Source of the DNA: Ruminococcus sp. UBA7158
Lineage (GTDB): Bacteria > Bacillota > Clostridia > Oscillospirales > Ruminococcaceae
Direction: 5' to 3'
Length of the DNA stretch: 28,652 bases
Assembly: GCA_002491605.1 (NCBI GenBank)
Contig: DKWG01000013.1
Location: 1-28,652 of the forward strand
The notes under the pieces were generated by a model. It was not told where the DNA came from, searched no databases, and worked only from the letters and a program-made list of their open reading frames with translations. A program made the translations under genes and the position numbers. Shown piece by piece: positions 8,251 to 15,220 of the stretch; the first letter of the stretch is position 1; every line of letters begins with the position of its first letter.

Positions 8251-9795
8251 ATGACGAACAACCGCATTCGTATACTTTTAGCTGTCACCATTCTTTTTAC
8301 AGCAGTCCTGACCCTTACAGCCTGTCAGGATAAAAAGGCAGAATATCTTCGTGTTGAAATAACTACGGAAAACCCGGATGAGGAGTTATTTGTAGCGGTA
8401 CCGTATTATGAAACAGATGTCAGCACTGATATCGGCACAGACAAAATCGGCGACCATGCGCTCGAACCACTTAAGCTGACCCAAGAAGAGTGGAACGCAC
8501 TTCCCGACGGCAAAGAGGTCACGATTTTTGCCGACAACACCTTCGATTGCGACTACTCCGGCTATAAGATAATCAAACACAGCTTTAAGGATTTGAGCTA
8601 TTCAGTCAAAGCGCCGGTATCCTGGAATGGTTTTCGGTTCTGCCGTTATGAGACAGAATATGAACAAACGCTTAACGGAATCCCTATCTATGACGGACCT
8701 GTTCCCGTTGAGGCAGATTATAATGATGCTTTTAAATATTCAGATGCCAAGCCTGAAGAAAACTCAGCATTCTTCTTAGCTGAGTCGCCATTATACTATG
8801 CAAATGATTATGTCGGACACAGTTGGATTTCTGAAAAGTATGACCATGAAACATATGTAGACAAAAAGGGAAGAAGCATGGAGGTGTATTATTTCAACGG
8901 CTTGCCGAAATTCGCACATTATAATAATTTCTTCTGCCTGTGCATATGGTTCAACCTCAAGAGTGAGGAACAGATACCGATTGTCGTCAACATGATAAAC
9001 AGCCTTGAGGTTTCGATGAGTTGGGAATCAGAATATGCTCTGCGCCAAGCTCAAAAGCTTGGATATACAATTGAAGAGCCTGACGATTCTTCAAGCGCTG
9101 TTTTGCCGGACGAGCTTGAAGAAGCCGACGCCTATTCACAGCCTCGTGAGGATCTCGGATCCCGCCCCGATGGCAAAGAGGTTACAATTTTCGCCGACAA
9201 CACATTCGACTGCGACTACTCCGGCTATAAGAAGATAGGCTATGATTTCGGATATCTGCACCGTTCAATTATGGCGCCCGAGGATTGGTACGGCTACCGC
9301 TACTATCGTGATTATCCTGTGCTCGAAAATACGCTCACCGGAATTCCGATTTATGATGAACCGATGCCTGTTGATATAGATTGTGATAATCATGTTAGTA
9401 TTCAATTTAAGTATGCCGACCCCAAGAGAAAATCAGTGTTCTTCTTTGCTGAGTCACCATGGCTTGACCCTCGGGATTATCTCGGAAAGCGCCAGGGGCT
9501 TTTAGTAAAATATGACCATGAAACCTATATAGATAAAAATGGCAGAAGTATGCAGGTATACTATCTCGACGGCTTGCCGGTATTCGCCTGCTACGACGAT
9601 TTCTTCTCGCTCTGTATGTGCTTCAACCTTAAGAGTGAAGAGCAGATACCAATCGTTGTGAATATGATTAACAGCATTGATGTTTCAATGAGTTGGGACG
9701 GATTGTGTGCTTTATACAGGGCAAAAATGCTGGGATATTCTATTACCCTGCCTGAAAATGTTTCTTCGGAGGATTTTCATGAGCTGAGTTTTTAA
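8251..9795 (+). CDS. Lipoprotein with two tandem homologous domains, unknown function
   Basis: A 514-residue exported lipoprotein. The signal peptide ends in the lipobox LTAC with Cys25, so it should be anchored on the outer face of the membrane. Residues 85-277 and 306-501 are homologous to each other: both begin PDGKEVTIFADNTFDCDYSGY, both contain KYDHETY-(V/I)-DK-(K/N)-GRSM, and both contain FNLKSEEQIPIVVNMINS. A short acidic linker separates them. The domain family was not recognised. ATG 8251 follows GAAGGAG (8234-8240). It is a single-gene unit between the duplicated aspS tail and its own terminator, in the accessory part of the window. Low-conservation surface adhesion or sensing roles are possible but not shown. 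Confidence 0.85.
   Translation: MTNNRIRILLAVTILFTAVLTLTACQDKKAEYLRVEITTENPDEELFVAVPYYETDVSTDIGTDKIGDHALEPLKLTQEEWNALPDGKEVTIFADNTFDCDYSGYKIIKHSFKDLSYSVKAPVSWNGFRFCRYETEYEQTLNGIPIYDGPVPVEADYNDAFKYSDAKPEENSAFFLAESPLYYANDYVGHSWISEKYDHETYVDKKGRSMEVYYFNGLPKFAHYNNFFCLCIWFNLKSEEQIPIVVNMINSLEVSMSWESEYALRQAQKLGYTIEEPDDSSSAVLPDELEEADAYSQPREDLGSRPDGKEVTIFADNTFDCDYSGYKKIGYDFGYLHRSIMAPEDWYGYRYYRDYPVLENTLTGIPIYDEPMPVDIDCDNHVSIQFKYADPKRKSVFFFAESPWLDPRDYLGKRQGLLVKYDHETYIDKNGRSMQVYYLDGLPVFACYDDFFSLCMCFNLKSEEQIPIVVNMINSIDVSMSWDGLCALYRAKMLGYSITLPENVSSEDFHELSF
8503..9081 (+). repeat. Internal repeat unit 1 of the lipoprotein gene
   Basis: Encodes residues 85-277. It corresponds to unit 2 at 9166-9753, with a start-to-start period of 663 bp (221 codons). 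Confidence 0.85.
9166..9753 (+). repeat. Internal repeat unit 2 of the lipoprotein gene
   Basis: Encodes residues 306-501, homologous to unit 1. The opening 21 residues are identical in the two units, while the middle parts have diverged clearly. Confidence 0.85.
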
Positions 9796-9832
9796 TACAT
9801 ATGTCATTTTACTTTGCAATGCTTTAACCTTC

Positions 9833-9866
9833 AAAAAGTGCGTTTATAATCAAAGCGCACTTTTTT
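9833..9866 (+). terminator. Terminator of the repeat lipoprotein gene
   Basis: AAAAAGTGCG (9833-9842) pairs with CGCAC plus the T-run TTTTTT (9856-9866). Confidence 0.85.
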
Positions 9867-9897
9867 CATTAATTTTCTGCAAAATGTAATAATCCTA

Positions 9898-9926
9898 TTG
9901 ACAACGGGTCATAAATAGTATATAAT
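9898..9926 (+). promoter_or_regulatory. Consensus sigma-A promoter of ylxM-ffh
   Basis: TTGACA (9898-9903), 17-nt spacer, TATAAT (9921-9926): a perfect consensus. The transcript would have a ~70-nt 5' UTR before the ylxM start. Confidence 0.9.
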
Positions 9927-10002
9927 ATCTCATGTAAAGTTTTTTAGCTTTACATTTAACTCAACATTTAGCGTTAATATGAAAAGGTGAACAGGTGATA
10001 TT

Positions 10003-10359
10003 GTGGCTAAGGATTTAAAGTTTTCTCAACTGCTTGACATCTACGGAGGTATGCTGACTGAAAAGCAGCGTGAAATGCTCGACTTTTACTATAACGATGA
10101 CCTGTCCCTTTCAGAAATTGCCGCAAACGAGGGAATATCCCGCCAGGGCGTTCGAGACAGCATAAAAAGGGGCGAGGAGTCTTTATCGGAGCTTGACTCG
10201 AAGATCGGCGTAATAAATATAGTAAATGAGTATAACAAGCTTTTAGATGATGTTAAGTCCTCATGCGATGAAATAATCTCAGACTGCCGCACATATACAA
10301 CTACTAAAAGCGTTATAGAAAAGCTTGAGAAAATAAAGAAGCTTATAGGCAAGGAATGA
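10003..10359 (+). CDS. ylxM: YlxM family DNA-binding-like protein
   Basis: A 118-residue protein of the YlxM/p13 family, which resembles sigma-factor region 4 helix-turn-helix domains and is encoded next to ffh in Firmicutes. The family has been linked to SRP function, but its molecular role is not well settled. The HTH lies at about residues 19-60 (LTEKQREMLDFYYNDDLSL, then SEIAANEGISRQGVRDSIKR). GTG start at 10003, behind AGGTGA. It is the first gene of the operon, 46 nt upstream of ffh. Confidence 0.9.
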   Translation: MAKDLKFSQLLDIYGGMLTEKQREMLDFYYNDDLSLSEIAANEGISRQGVRDSIKRGEESLSELDSKIGVINIVNEYNKLLDDVKSSCDEIISDCRTYTTTKSVIEKLEKIKKLIGKE

Positions 10360-10405
10360 ATTGGTTTTATTTCGGCTGATTATTGCGAAAGGAAAATCGT
10401 ATTAA

Positions 10406-11791
10406 ATGGCGTTTGAAGGATTAAGCGAGAAATTAAGCGGCGTATTTAAGCGCCTTAAATCACACGGAAGGCTCACCGAAGCAGACGTTAAGGTTGCCAT
10501 GAAGGAAATAAGAATGGCACTCTTGGAGGCGGATGTAAGCTATAAGGTTGTTAAGGACTTTGTGGCTAAGGTGTCCGAGAGATGCGTCGGCACAGACGTT
10601 TTAGAGAGCCTTACTCCTGCTCAGCAGGTCGTTAAAATTGTAAACGAAGAGCTTATCGCTTTAATGGGCGAGGCAAATTCAAAGATAAACTTCCCCTCGA
10701 AGCCGCCGTGCGTTATCATGATGTGCGGACTTCAGGGCTCTGGTAAAACAACCCACTCGGCAAAGCTTGCAAAGTACTTCAAGGCAATGGATAAGCGTCC
10801 CTTGCTTGTTGCACTTGATATATACCGCCCTGCCGCTATCGACCAGCTGAAAATTGTCGGCGAAAAGGCAGGAGTACCCGTATTTGAAATGGGTCAGATA
10901 GACCCGAGAAAGATAGTAAAGGCCGCCCTTGCACACGCTAAGGACCACGGCAATGACATAGTAATCCTCGACACCGCAGGACGCTTGCATATAGACGAAG
11001 AGCTTATGCAGGAGCTGCGAGACGTCAAGGAAATAGCGTCTCCTAATGAAATAATCTTAGTTGTCGACGCTATGACAGGTCAGGACGCAGTTAACGTTGC
11101 AAAGAGCTTCGATGAATCGCTAAATATCGACAGCGTGCTTTTAACAAAGCTCGACTCCGATACAAGAGGCGGTGCGGCGTTATCGGTACTTGCGGCGACA
11201 GGTAAGCCGATTAAATTTGTCGGCATGGGCGAAAAGCTTGACGAATTTGAGCCTTTCCACCCGGAAAGAATGGCGTCAAGAATACTCGGAATGGGCGACG
11301 TTTTAACGCTTATTGAAAAAGCCCAGAACGCCATAGACGAAAAGGAAGCCGAAAAGCTCGCCGATAAGCTCACAACAGGCGGCTTTGACTTCAACGACTT
11401 GTTAGACCAAATGCGTCAGATTCAGAAGATGGGCTCTATCCGCTCCATCATCAAGATGATGCCGGGCGCACAGAATATCGCCGACGACGCCATAGACGAG
11501 CGTCAGCTCCCGAGAACCGAAGCGATGATTCTTTCGATGACACCCGAGGAAAGAGCCAAGCCCTCTATCATCAATCCGAAGCGCAAAAGGCGCATCGCAG
11601 CAGGAAGCGGAATGAGGGTCGAGGACGTCAACAGACTGTTAAAGCAGTATGAGCAGATGAAGGACATGATGAAGCGCTTCGGAATGACCGGCTCGGGCAA
11701 AAACGGCAAGGGCAAGCCCAAGAGAATGCCTAAGCTGCCGCCTGAGATGATGAAGGGTCTGCCGGCGGATTTCGGAAAGAACTTCAAATAA
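10406..11791 (+). CDS. ffh: Signal recognition particle GTPase Ffh
   Basis: SRP54 homologue that binds signal peptides and 4.5S/scRNA for co-translational membrane targeting. The 461-residue protein has an N domain (about 1-95), a G domain with P-loop GLQGSGKTT at 108-116, DTAGR, and TKLD, and a C-terminal Met-rich M domain (QMRQIQKMGSIRSIIKMMPG and SGMRVEDVNRLLKQYEQM) that carries the SRP RNA-binding helix. The last ~35 residues are Met/Lys/Pro-rich, as in Firmicutes. SD AAAGGA lies about 12 nt before the ATG. Downstream of ylxM in one operon. No SRP RNA gene is seen in the window. Confidence 0.97.
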   Translation: MAFEGLSEKLSGVFKRLKSHGRLTEADVKVAMKEIRMALLEADVSYKVVKDFVAKVSERCVGTDVLESLTPAQQVVKIVNEELIALMGEANSKINFPSKPPCVIMMCGLQGSGKTTHSAKLAKYFKAMDKRPLLVALDIYRPAAIDQLKIVGEKAGVPVFEMGQIDPRKIVKAALAHAKDHGNDIVILDTAGRLHIDEELMQELRDVKEIASPNEIILVVDAMTGQDAVNVAKSFDESLNIDSVLLTKLDSDTRGGAALSVLAATGKPIKFVGMGEKLDEFEPFHPERMASRILGMGDVLTLIEKAQNAIDEKEAEKLADKLTTGGFDFNDLLDQMRQIQKMGSIRSIIKMMPGAQNIADDAIDERQLPRTEAMILSMTPEERAKPSIINPKRKRRIAAGSGMRVEDVNRLLKQYEQMKDMMKRFGMTGSGKNGKGKPKRMPKLPPEMMKGLPADFGKNFK

Positions 11792-11859
11792 ATTGTGTTA
11801 ATTAACCCTGACAAAACCAAGGTTAATATATAAAAATTCAACACCGGAGGTGAAAATAC

Positions 11860-12102
11860 ATGGCAGTTAAGATAAGACTCAGAAGAATCGGTGCAAAGAA
11901 GGCTCCCTTCTACAGAATTGTTGTTGCTGATTCCAGATACCCCAGAGACGGTCGTTTTATCGAAGAAATCGGTTACTATGATCCCTCTACCGAGCCTAAT
12001 ACCTTTAAGGTAGACGCAGAGAAGGCTAAGAAGTGGATATCAACCGGTGCACAGCCCACAGATACCGTTAAGGCACTCTTCAAGAAGAATAACGTGCTTT
12101 AA
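11860..12102 (+). CDS. rpsP: 30S ribosomal protein S16
   Basis: An 80-residue S16 starting MAVKIRLRRIGAKKAPFYRIVVAD, the family's conserved N-terminus; it binds 16S rRNA and helps assemble the 5' domain. It has a very strong SD (GGAGGTG, 11846-11852). It is separated from ffh by a 68-nt gap containing only a weak ATTAACC/GGTTAAT dyad (11801-11807 with 11821-11827), so it may be read through from the ffh promoter. Confidence 0.98.
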   Translation: MAVKIRLRRIGAKKAPFYRIVVADSRYPRDGRFIEEIGYYDPSTEPNTFKVDAEKAKKWISTGAQPTDTVKALFKKNNVL

Positions 12103-12354
12103 TGCTATTTCCCATCAATCTATAGATGATATTTCTATAGATTGATGCCGACTGCTGTCGGGGTTACTTTGGGCGTTGCCTATAAGTAAATTGAAAAGTA
12201 GTATAATCATCTGAAATCCGGCATTTTTCAGCAAGGCAAATATCAATGCGGCAAGCTGTGTTGACAGTGTATTTTTTTGTCTTGCTGAGGTGCTCATGGG
12301 TGCATTTGTGCCGGAGGTAATCTTTTTTATTTAGCAAAGCATTAAGGAGCAGCA
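12103..12354 (+). other. Structured spacer between rpsP and khpA
   Basis: 252 nt with no convincing gene but three dyads. They are a perfect 14-bp inverted repeat (12113-12126 with 12134-12147, 7-nt loop), a CCGAC/GTCGG hairpin (12148-12152 with 12157-12161), and a longer arm TCAGCAAG (12228-12235) with CTTGCTGA (12281-12288), whose pairing extends inward through CAAA/TTTG. None is followed by a U-run at the right place, so these look like processing or regulatory structures rather than terminators. A TATAAT at 12202-12207 lacks a -35. Confidence 0.5.
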
Positions 12355-12588
12355 ATGAAGGAACTTTTAAAAGTAATCGTATCAGAGCTTGTTGAGGACA
12401 AGGATTCCGTTGAAGTTACCTGCGACGAGCCTAATGAAGAAGGCGTTGTAGTTTATCATCTGCACGTTGCGCCGGATGATATGGGAAGAGTTATAGGCAA
12501 GCAGGGAAGAATTGCAAAGGCTATACGCACACTTATGCGTGCGGGAGCGGCAAGAATTAATCAGAAAATAATGGTCGAAATCGACTGA
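12355..12588 (+). CDS. khpA: KH-domain RNA-binding protein KhpA (YlqC)
   Basis: A 77-residue protein made of a single KH domain with the GKQG loop (IGKQGRIAKAIRTLMRAGA), a small RNA-binding protein that partners KhpB and affects cell division and sRNA regulation in Gram-positives. SD AAGGAG 5 nt before the ATG. Position between rpsP and rimM is the usual one in Firmicutes. Confidence 0.95.
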   Translation: MKELLKVIVSELVEDKDSVEVTCDEPNEEGVVVYHLHVAPDDMGRVIGKQGRIAKAIRTLMRAGAARINQKIMVEID

Positions 12589-12690
12589 GTACTAAAGCCG
12601 ATTCTGTTTGCGGATAAGTCGCTGCGATATGTGCCGTAAAGCGCTTAACGGTCAGCTTGTTATCCTCGACTGATTGAATTGGTTTTTATT

Positions 12691-12718
12691 CGCCGGAGCA
12701 GCAGCTTCGGCGTTTTTT
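12691..12718 (+). terminator. Intrinsic terminator between khpA and rimM
   Basis: CGCCGGAGC (12691-12699) pairs with GCTTCGGCG (12704-12712), a 9-bp stem with one G-U, loop AGCA, followed directly by TTTTTT. Upstream, the dyad CCGTAAAGCGCTTAACGG lies at 12634-12651. Confidence 0.75.
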
Positions 12719-12750
12719 CAATACCGAATCGGCATTTTGGGAGTAAGTGT

Positions 12751-13257
12751 ATGAAACAGTATCTTGAGATTGGAAAAATAGTGTCCGTCCACGGACTTAA
12801 GGGCGAGGTCAAGGTGCAGCCTTGGTGCGATACGCCTGCGTATATGTGCTCATTTAAGACTTTTTATTCAAAGGACGGCTCGATGCAGTATAAAGCGGAA
12901 CGCTGCCGTGCGCAGGGAAACATGGTTATACTTAAGCTTGAGGGAGTAAATACCCCTGAACAGGCGCAGCTGTGGCGGAATAAGGTCTTGTATATGAACA
13001 GGCAGGACGCTAAGTTGCCCGAAGGCTCGTATTTTATTCAGGACTTAATCGGACTTAGGGTATATGATGAGCATGAAAAATACTACGGAGCGATAACAAA
13101 CGTCCTCGAAACAGGCGCAAACGACGTTTATGAGCTGAAATCGGAGGACGGAAGGTTATATTATATCCCGGCTATACCGTCTGTAGTGCTGCAAACGGAT
13201 GTTGACGGCGGCAAAATGATAATCTTCCCGATGGAGGGCTTGTTCGATGAGAATTGA
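12751..13257 (+). CDS. rimM: Ribosome maturation factor RimM
   Basis: A 168-residue 16S rRNA processing factor that binds S19 during 30S head assembly. The N-terminal barrel begins YLEIGKIVSVHGLKGEVKVQP, and a C-terminal PRC-barrel carries YFIQDLIGLRVYD and YYIPAIPSVV. ATG 12751 is preferred over the upstream in-frame TTG at 12679 because family members start here, GGGAG (12739-12743) is correctly spaced, and the extra N-terminus would cross the terminator. It overlaps trmD by 11 nt. Confidence 0.95.
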   Translation: MKQYLEIGKIVSVHGLKGEVKVQPWCDTPAYMCSFKTFYSKDGSMQYKAERCRAQGNMVILKLEGVNTPEQAQLWRNKVLYMNRQDAKLPEGSYFIQDLIGLRVYDEHEKYYGAITNVLETGANDVYELKSEDGRLYYIPAIPSVVLQTDVDGGKMIIFPMEGLFDEN

Positions 13258-14011
13258 TATCGCAACACTTTTTCCCGAGCTGTGCGAAACATGGCTCTCA
13301 GCGAGCATTGTAGGACGGGCAAGAGCTGCCGGCGTATTCACCTTAAAGTGTCACCAGATAAGAGACTACGCTTTTGACAAGCACCAGCGTGTCGACGACA
13401 CGCCATACAGCGAGCGTCAGGGAATGCTTATGATGGCTGAGCCGATATGGCAGTGCTATAAGGCTGTTGCGGGAGACAGAAAGCCGCACGTTATATATAT
13501 GTCCCCGAAGGGAAAGACCTTGAATCAGGCTAAATGCTTGGAGCTTTCAAAGATGGAGGACATTTTTATACTCTGCGGTCATTATGAGGGCGTCGACCAG
13601 AGGGTAATTGATAAGATTGTCGATGAGGAGATATCCTTGGGCGACTTTGTTCTGACAGGAGGAGAGCTGCCGGCGGTTGTTTTGGTGGACGGAATAGTCA
13701 GAATGCTCGATGGCACACTCGGACACGCCGAGTCCCACGAGGATGAGAGCCATTTTGACGGGCTTTTGGAATATCCGCAGTATACAAGACCCGAGGTTTG
13801 GCAGGGAATGAGCGTACCTGAGATACTGACAACAGGTCACCGTGAGAATATACTGAAGTGGAGACGCTATAAGCAGCTTGAAGAAACCTATAAAAAGCGT
13901 CCCGAGCTATTAAAAACCGCTGAACTGAGTTTGGTGGATATAGCCAATCTTTCGGAGATAACGGCGATTTTAGATGAGCATCCGCATATTTTTGACAGCG
14001 ATAACGAGTAA
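13247..14011 (+). CDS. trmD: tRNA (guanine-N1-)-methyltransferase TrmD
   Basis: A 254-residue SPOUT enzyme that methylates G37 of tRNAs with GG at 36-37, using AdoMet, and so prevents +1 frameshifting. It starts MRIDIATLFPE and has the deep trefoil-knot region LSLGDFVLTGGELPAVVLVDG, then the hinge and the C-terminal domain with YTRPEVW and WRR. The start lies inside rimM (overlap 13247-13257), which indicates translational coupling. The rplS gene that usually follows trmD is not present here. Confidence 0.97.
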   Translation: MRIDIATLFPELCETWLSASIVGRARAAGVFTLKCHQIRDYAFDKHQRVDDTPYSERQGMLMMAEPIWQCYKAVAGDRKPHVIYMSPKGKTLNQAKCLELSKMEDIFILCGHYEGVDQRVIDKIVDEEISLGDFVLTGGELPAVVLVDGIVRMLDGTLGHAESHEDESHFDGLLEYPQYTRPEVWQGMSVPEILTTGHRENILKWRRYKQLEETYKKRPELLKTAELSLVDIANLSEITAILDEHPHIFDSDNE

Positions 14012-14276
14012 TCAATCGGTTTTTGTCGAATTATTCGCACATAAGTCATAAGTCGGATTTTCACTGAGCGCACCTTTGTATATATTGTATCTAAACGCTA
14101 AATATTATTAGTGAGGTTGCACAAATTACTCTTTTTGCTTTGTGCAAGTAGTAAGCATATAGCAGAAAATTCGGTAAAAACGCTTTTTTAGTGATAATTG
14201 TCCGTTGACTTAATGATACTAACTTTGTATACTGTGTATAGAGTTAAAGTCATCAGCATTATGTTATGTTTATATT
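14012..14276 (+). other. Spacer with hairpin between trmD and ptsH
   Basis: Contains a perfect 9-bp dyad TTGCACAAA (14117-14125) / TTTGTGCAA (14139-14147) with a 13-nt loop and no following U-run, and the ptsH promoter at its 3' end. No gene is seen. Confidence 0.6.
14205..14233 (+). promoter_or_regulatory. Sigma-A promoter of ptsH
   Basis: TTGACT (14205-14210), 17-nt spacer, TATACT (14228-14233). The ATG of ptsH lies 65 nt downstream of the -10. Confidence 0.8.
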
Positions 14277-14297
14277 TTGAAATGGAGAGTTATTGGT

Positions 14298-14570
14298 ATG
14301 TTCGTTAAAGATGTAGTTGTTAAGAATCAGGTTGGTCTTCACGCACGTCCGGCAACCTTCTTCATCCAGAAGGCAAATGAATTTAAGTCTTCTATTTGGG
14401 TTGAGAAAGAGGAAAGACGTGTAAACGGAAAGAGCCTTCTGGGTGTTCTTTCATTGGGAATTATCGGCGGCACAGCAATAAGAGTTATTGCTGATGGAGC
14501 AGATGAAGAAGCAGCAGTAAACGGTCTTGTTGATTTGGTTGAAAGCGAATTTGCAGAAGAAGCAAGATAA
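14298..14570 (+). CDS. ptsH: HPr family phosphocarrier protein
   Basis: A 90-residue PTS phosphocarrier that passes phosphate from EI to EIIA proteins. It has the active GLHARPA with His15 and the regulatory GKSLLGVLSLG with Ser46, the target of HPr kinase in Firmicute catabolite control. With both residues present it is HPr rather than Crh. ATG 14298 is chosen over the in-frame TTG at 14277 because GGAGAG (14284-14289) is spaced for it and HPr N-termini start here. It is monocistronic: own promoter, strong terminator at 14602. No ptsI is nearby. Confidence 0.95.
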   Translation: MFVKDVVVKNQVGLHARPATFFIQKANEFKSSIWVEKEERRVNGKSLLGVLSLGIIGGTAIRVIADGADEEAAVNGLVDLVESEFAEEAR

Positions 14571-14601
14571 TTTTTGCACTTATATTGGTTTATTTTTACT
14601 G

Positions 14602-14642
14602 TCAAGTCGGCTTGGGGGAAACTCAAACCGGCTTGATTTTTT
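14602..14642 (+). terminator. Terminator of ptsH
   Basis: TCAAGTCGGCTTG (14602-14614) with CAAACCGGCTTGA (14624-14636): 13-bp stem with one mismatch and one G-U, followed by TTTTTT. Confidence 0.9.
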
Positions 14643-14738
14643 GCCGCTGTGGGTCTCTTATGCTTGCTCCAAGGGCTTTTTGACGGATACTTTACTGTTT
14701 GATATTGTATACTTTGGAATGAAGAAGGAGCGTATCAG

Positions 14739-14762
14739 ATGAAAACACGGCTTCATTGGTAA
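14739..14762 (+). other. Possible micro-ORF (MKTRLHW)
   Basis: GAAGGAG (14724-14730) lies 8 nt before ATG, and the frame closes after seven codons with TAA. A possible promoter, TTGACG (14680-14685) with a 17-nt spacer and TATTGT, precedes it. It could be a leader peptide or chance. Confidence 0.25.
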
Positions 14763-14830
14763 TATTGTCTAAAAAAACACAGATTTTTTTGTGGCATTCA
14801 TAATTTATTAACACATTGCACGAAAAAATG

Positions 14831-15220
14831 TGTTACAATTTGTAATAATTGATGAGGTGCGCTTTTTCCTGATTGAAAGCAGTGTGAATGCTGCTTCGAC
14901 TGCTGTGAGAGTCTGTCCGAGGTTGAGAAAAAGGTTATTTATATCGGGCTATGCAAGGATTAATACATTTTAATGCACGGCGTATAAACCGACGTATGGA
15001 TTTGTCGGTTTATTCAGGAGGCTGCTGAGCAGAAAGCGAAGGGTTCATGAAAAAGAATCTGTAACCGAAGGGATCTATCGGAATTATGTTTACGGCAAGC
15101 TGTGCCCTAAGCCTGATTCCTAAGCGTTTTCAGTACCATTATTAAATGTATCAATCAGCGTTTCCTTTGTATGCAAATCGCCCCCAAATCGACTTTGAAA
15201 TGAAAGGCATGGTTAGTTTT
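14831..15220 (+). ncRNA. Candidate structured RNA or long leader before the CdaR-type gene
   Basis: About 390 nt without a credible gene. TACAAT at 14834-14839 with TG-T before it is an extended -10. The expected transcript holds nested dyads: CTTTTTC (about 14863) with GAAAAAG (about 14927), enclosing a GAAAGCAG/CTGCTTC hairpin. There is a 10-bp perfect hairpin ATAAACCGAC (14984-14993) with GTCGGTTTAT (15004-15013), plus CTGC-TGA-GCAG, CCGA/TCGG and GGCA/TGCC hairpins. It was compared by eye with 6S, tmRNA, RNase P and SRP RNA motifs and matches none. The 3' part contains CTGATTCCTAAGCG (15113) and AATCAGCG (15153-15160), shared with two other leaders in the window. Confidence 0.45.

Noticed and set aside
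11801..11827. ATTAACC/GGTTAAT dyad after ffh as a terminator
   Set aside because: Short stem, AT-rich, 13-nt loop and no U-run; rpsP may be read through.
12115..12355. Minus-strand open frames of 60-63 codons in the rpsP-khpA gap
   Set aside because: No SD, no recognisable protein, and they coincide with the dyad-rich spacer.
12679..12750. Upstream TTG start giving RimM 24 extra residues
   Set aside because: The added part crosses an intrinsic terminator; the ATG at 12751 has an SD and the family's N-terminus.
14843..15140. Known ncRNA such as 6S, tmRNA, RNase P or SRP RNA
   Set aside because: No long closing stem with a central bubble, no RNase P GAGGAAAGTCC, no tRNA-like end, and no SRP GGAAG/AGCAG loop could be found by eye.
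15146..15220. N-terminal extension of the CdaR-type regulator
   Set aside because: The extra residues are not family-like, and the DNA matches the noncoding leader element also seen before ftsE.
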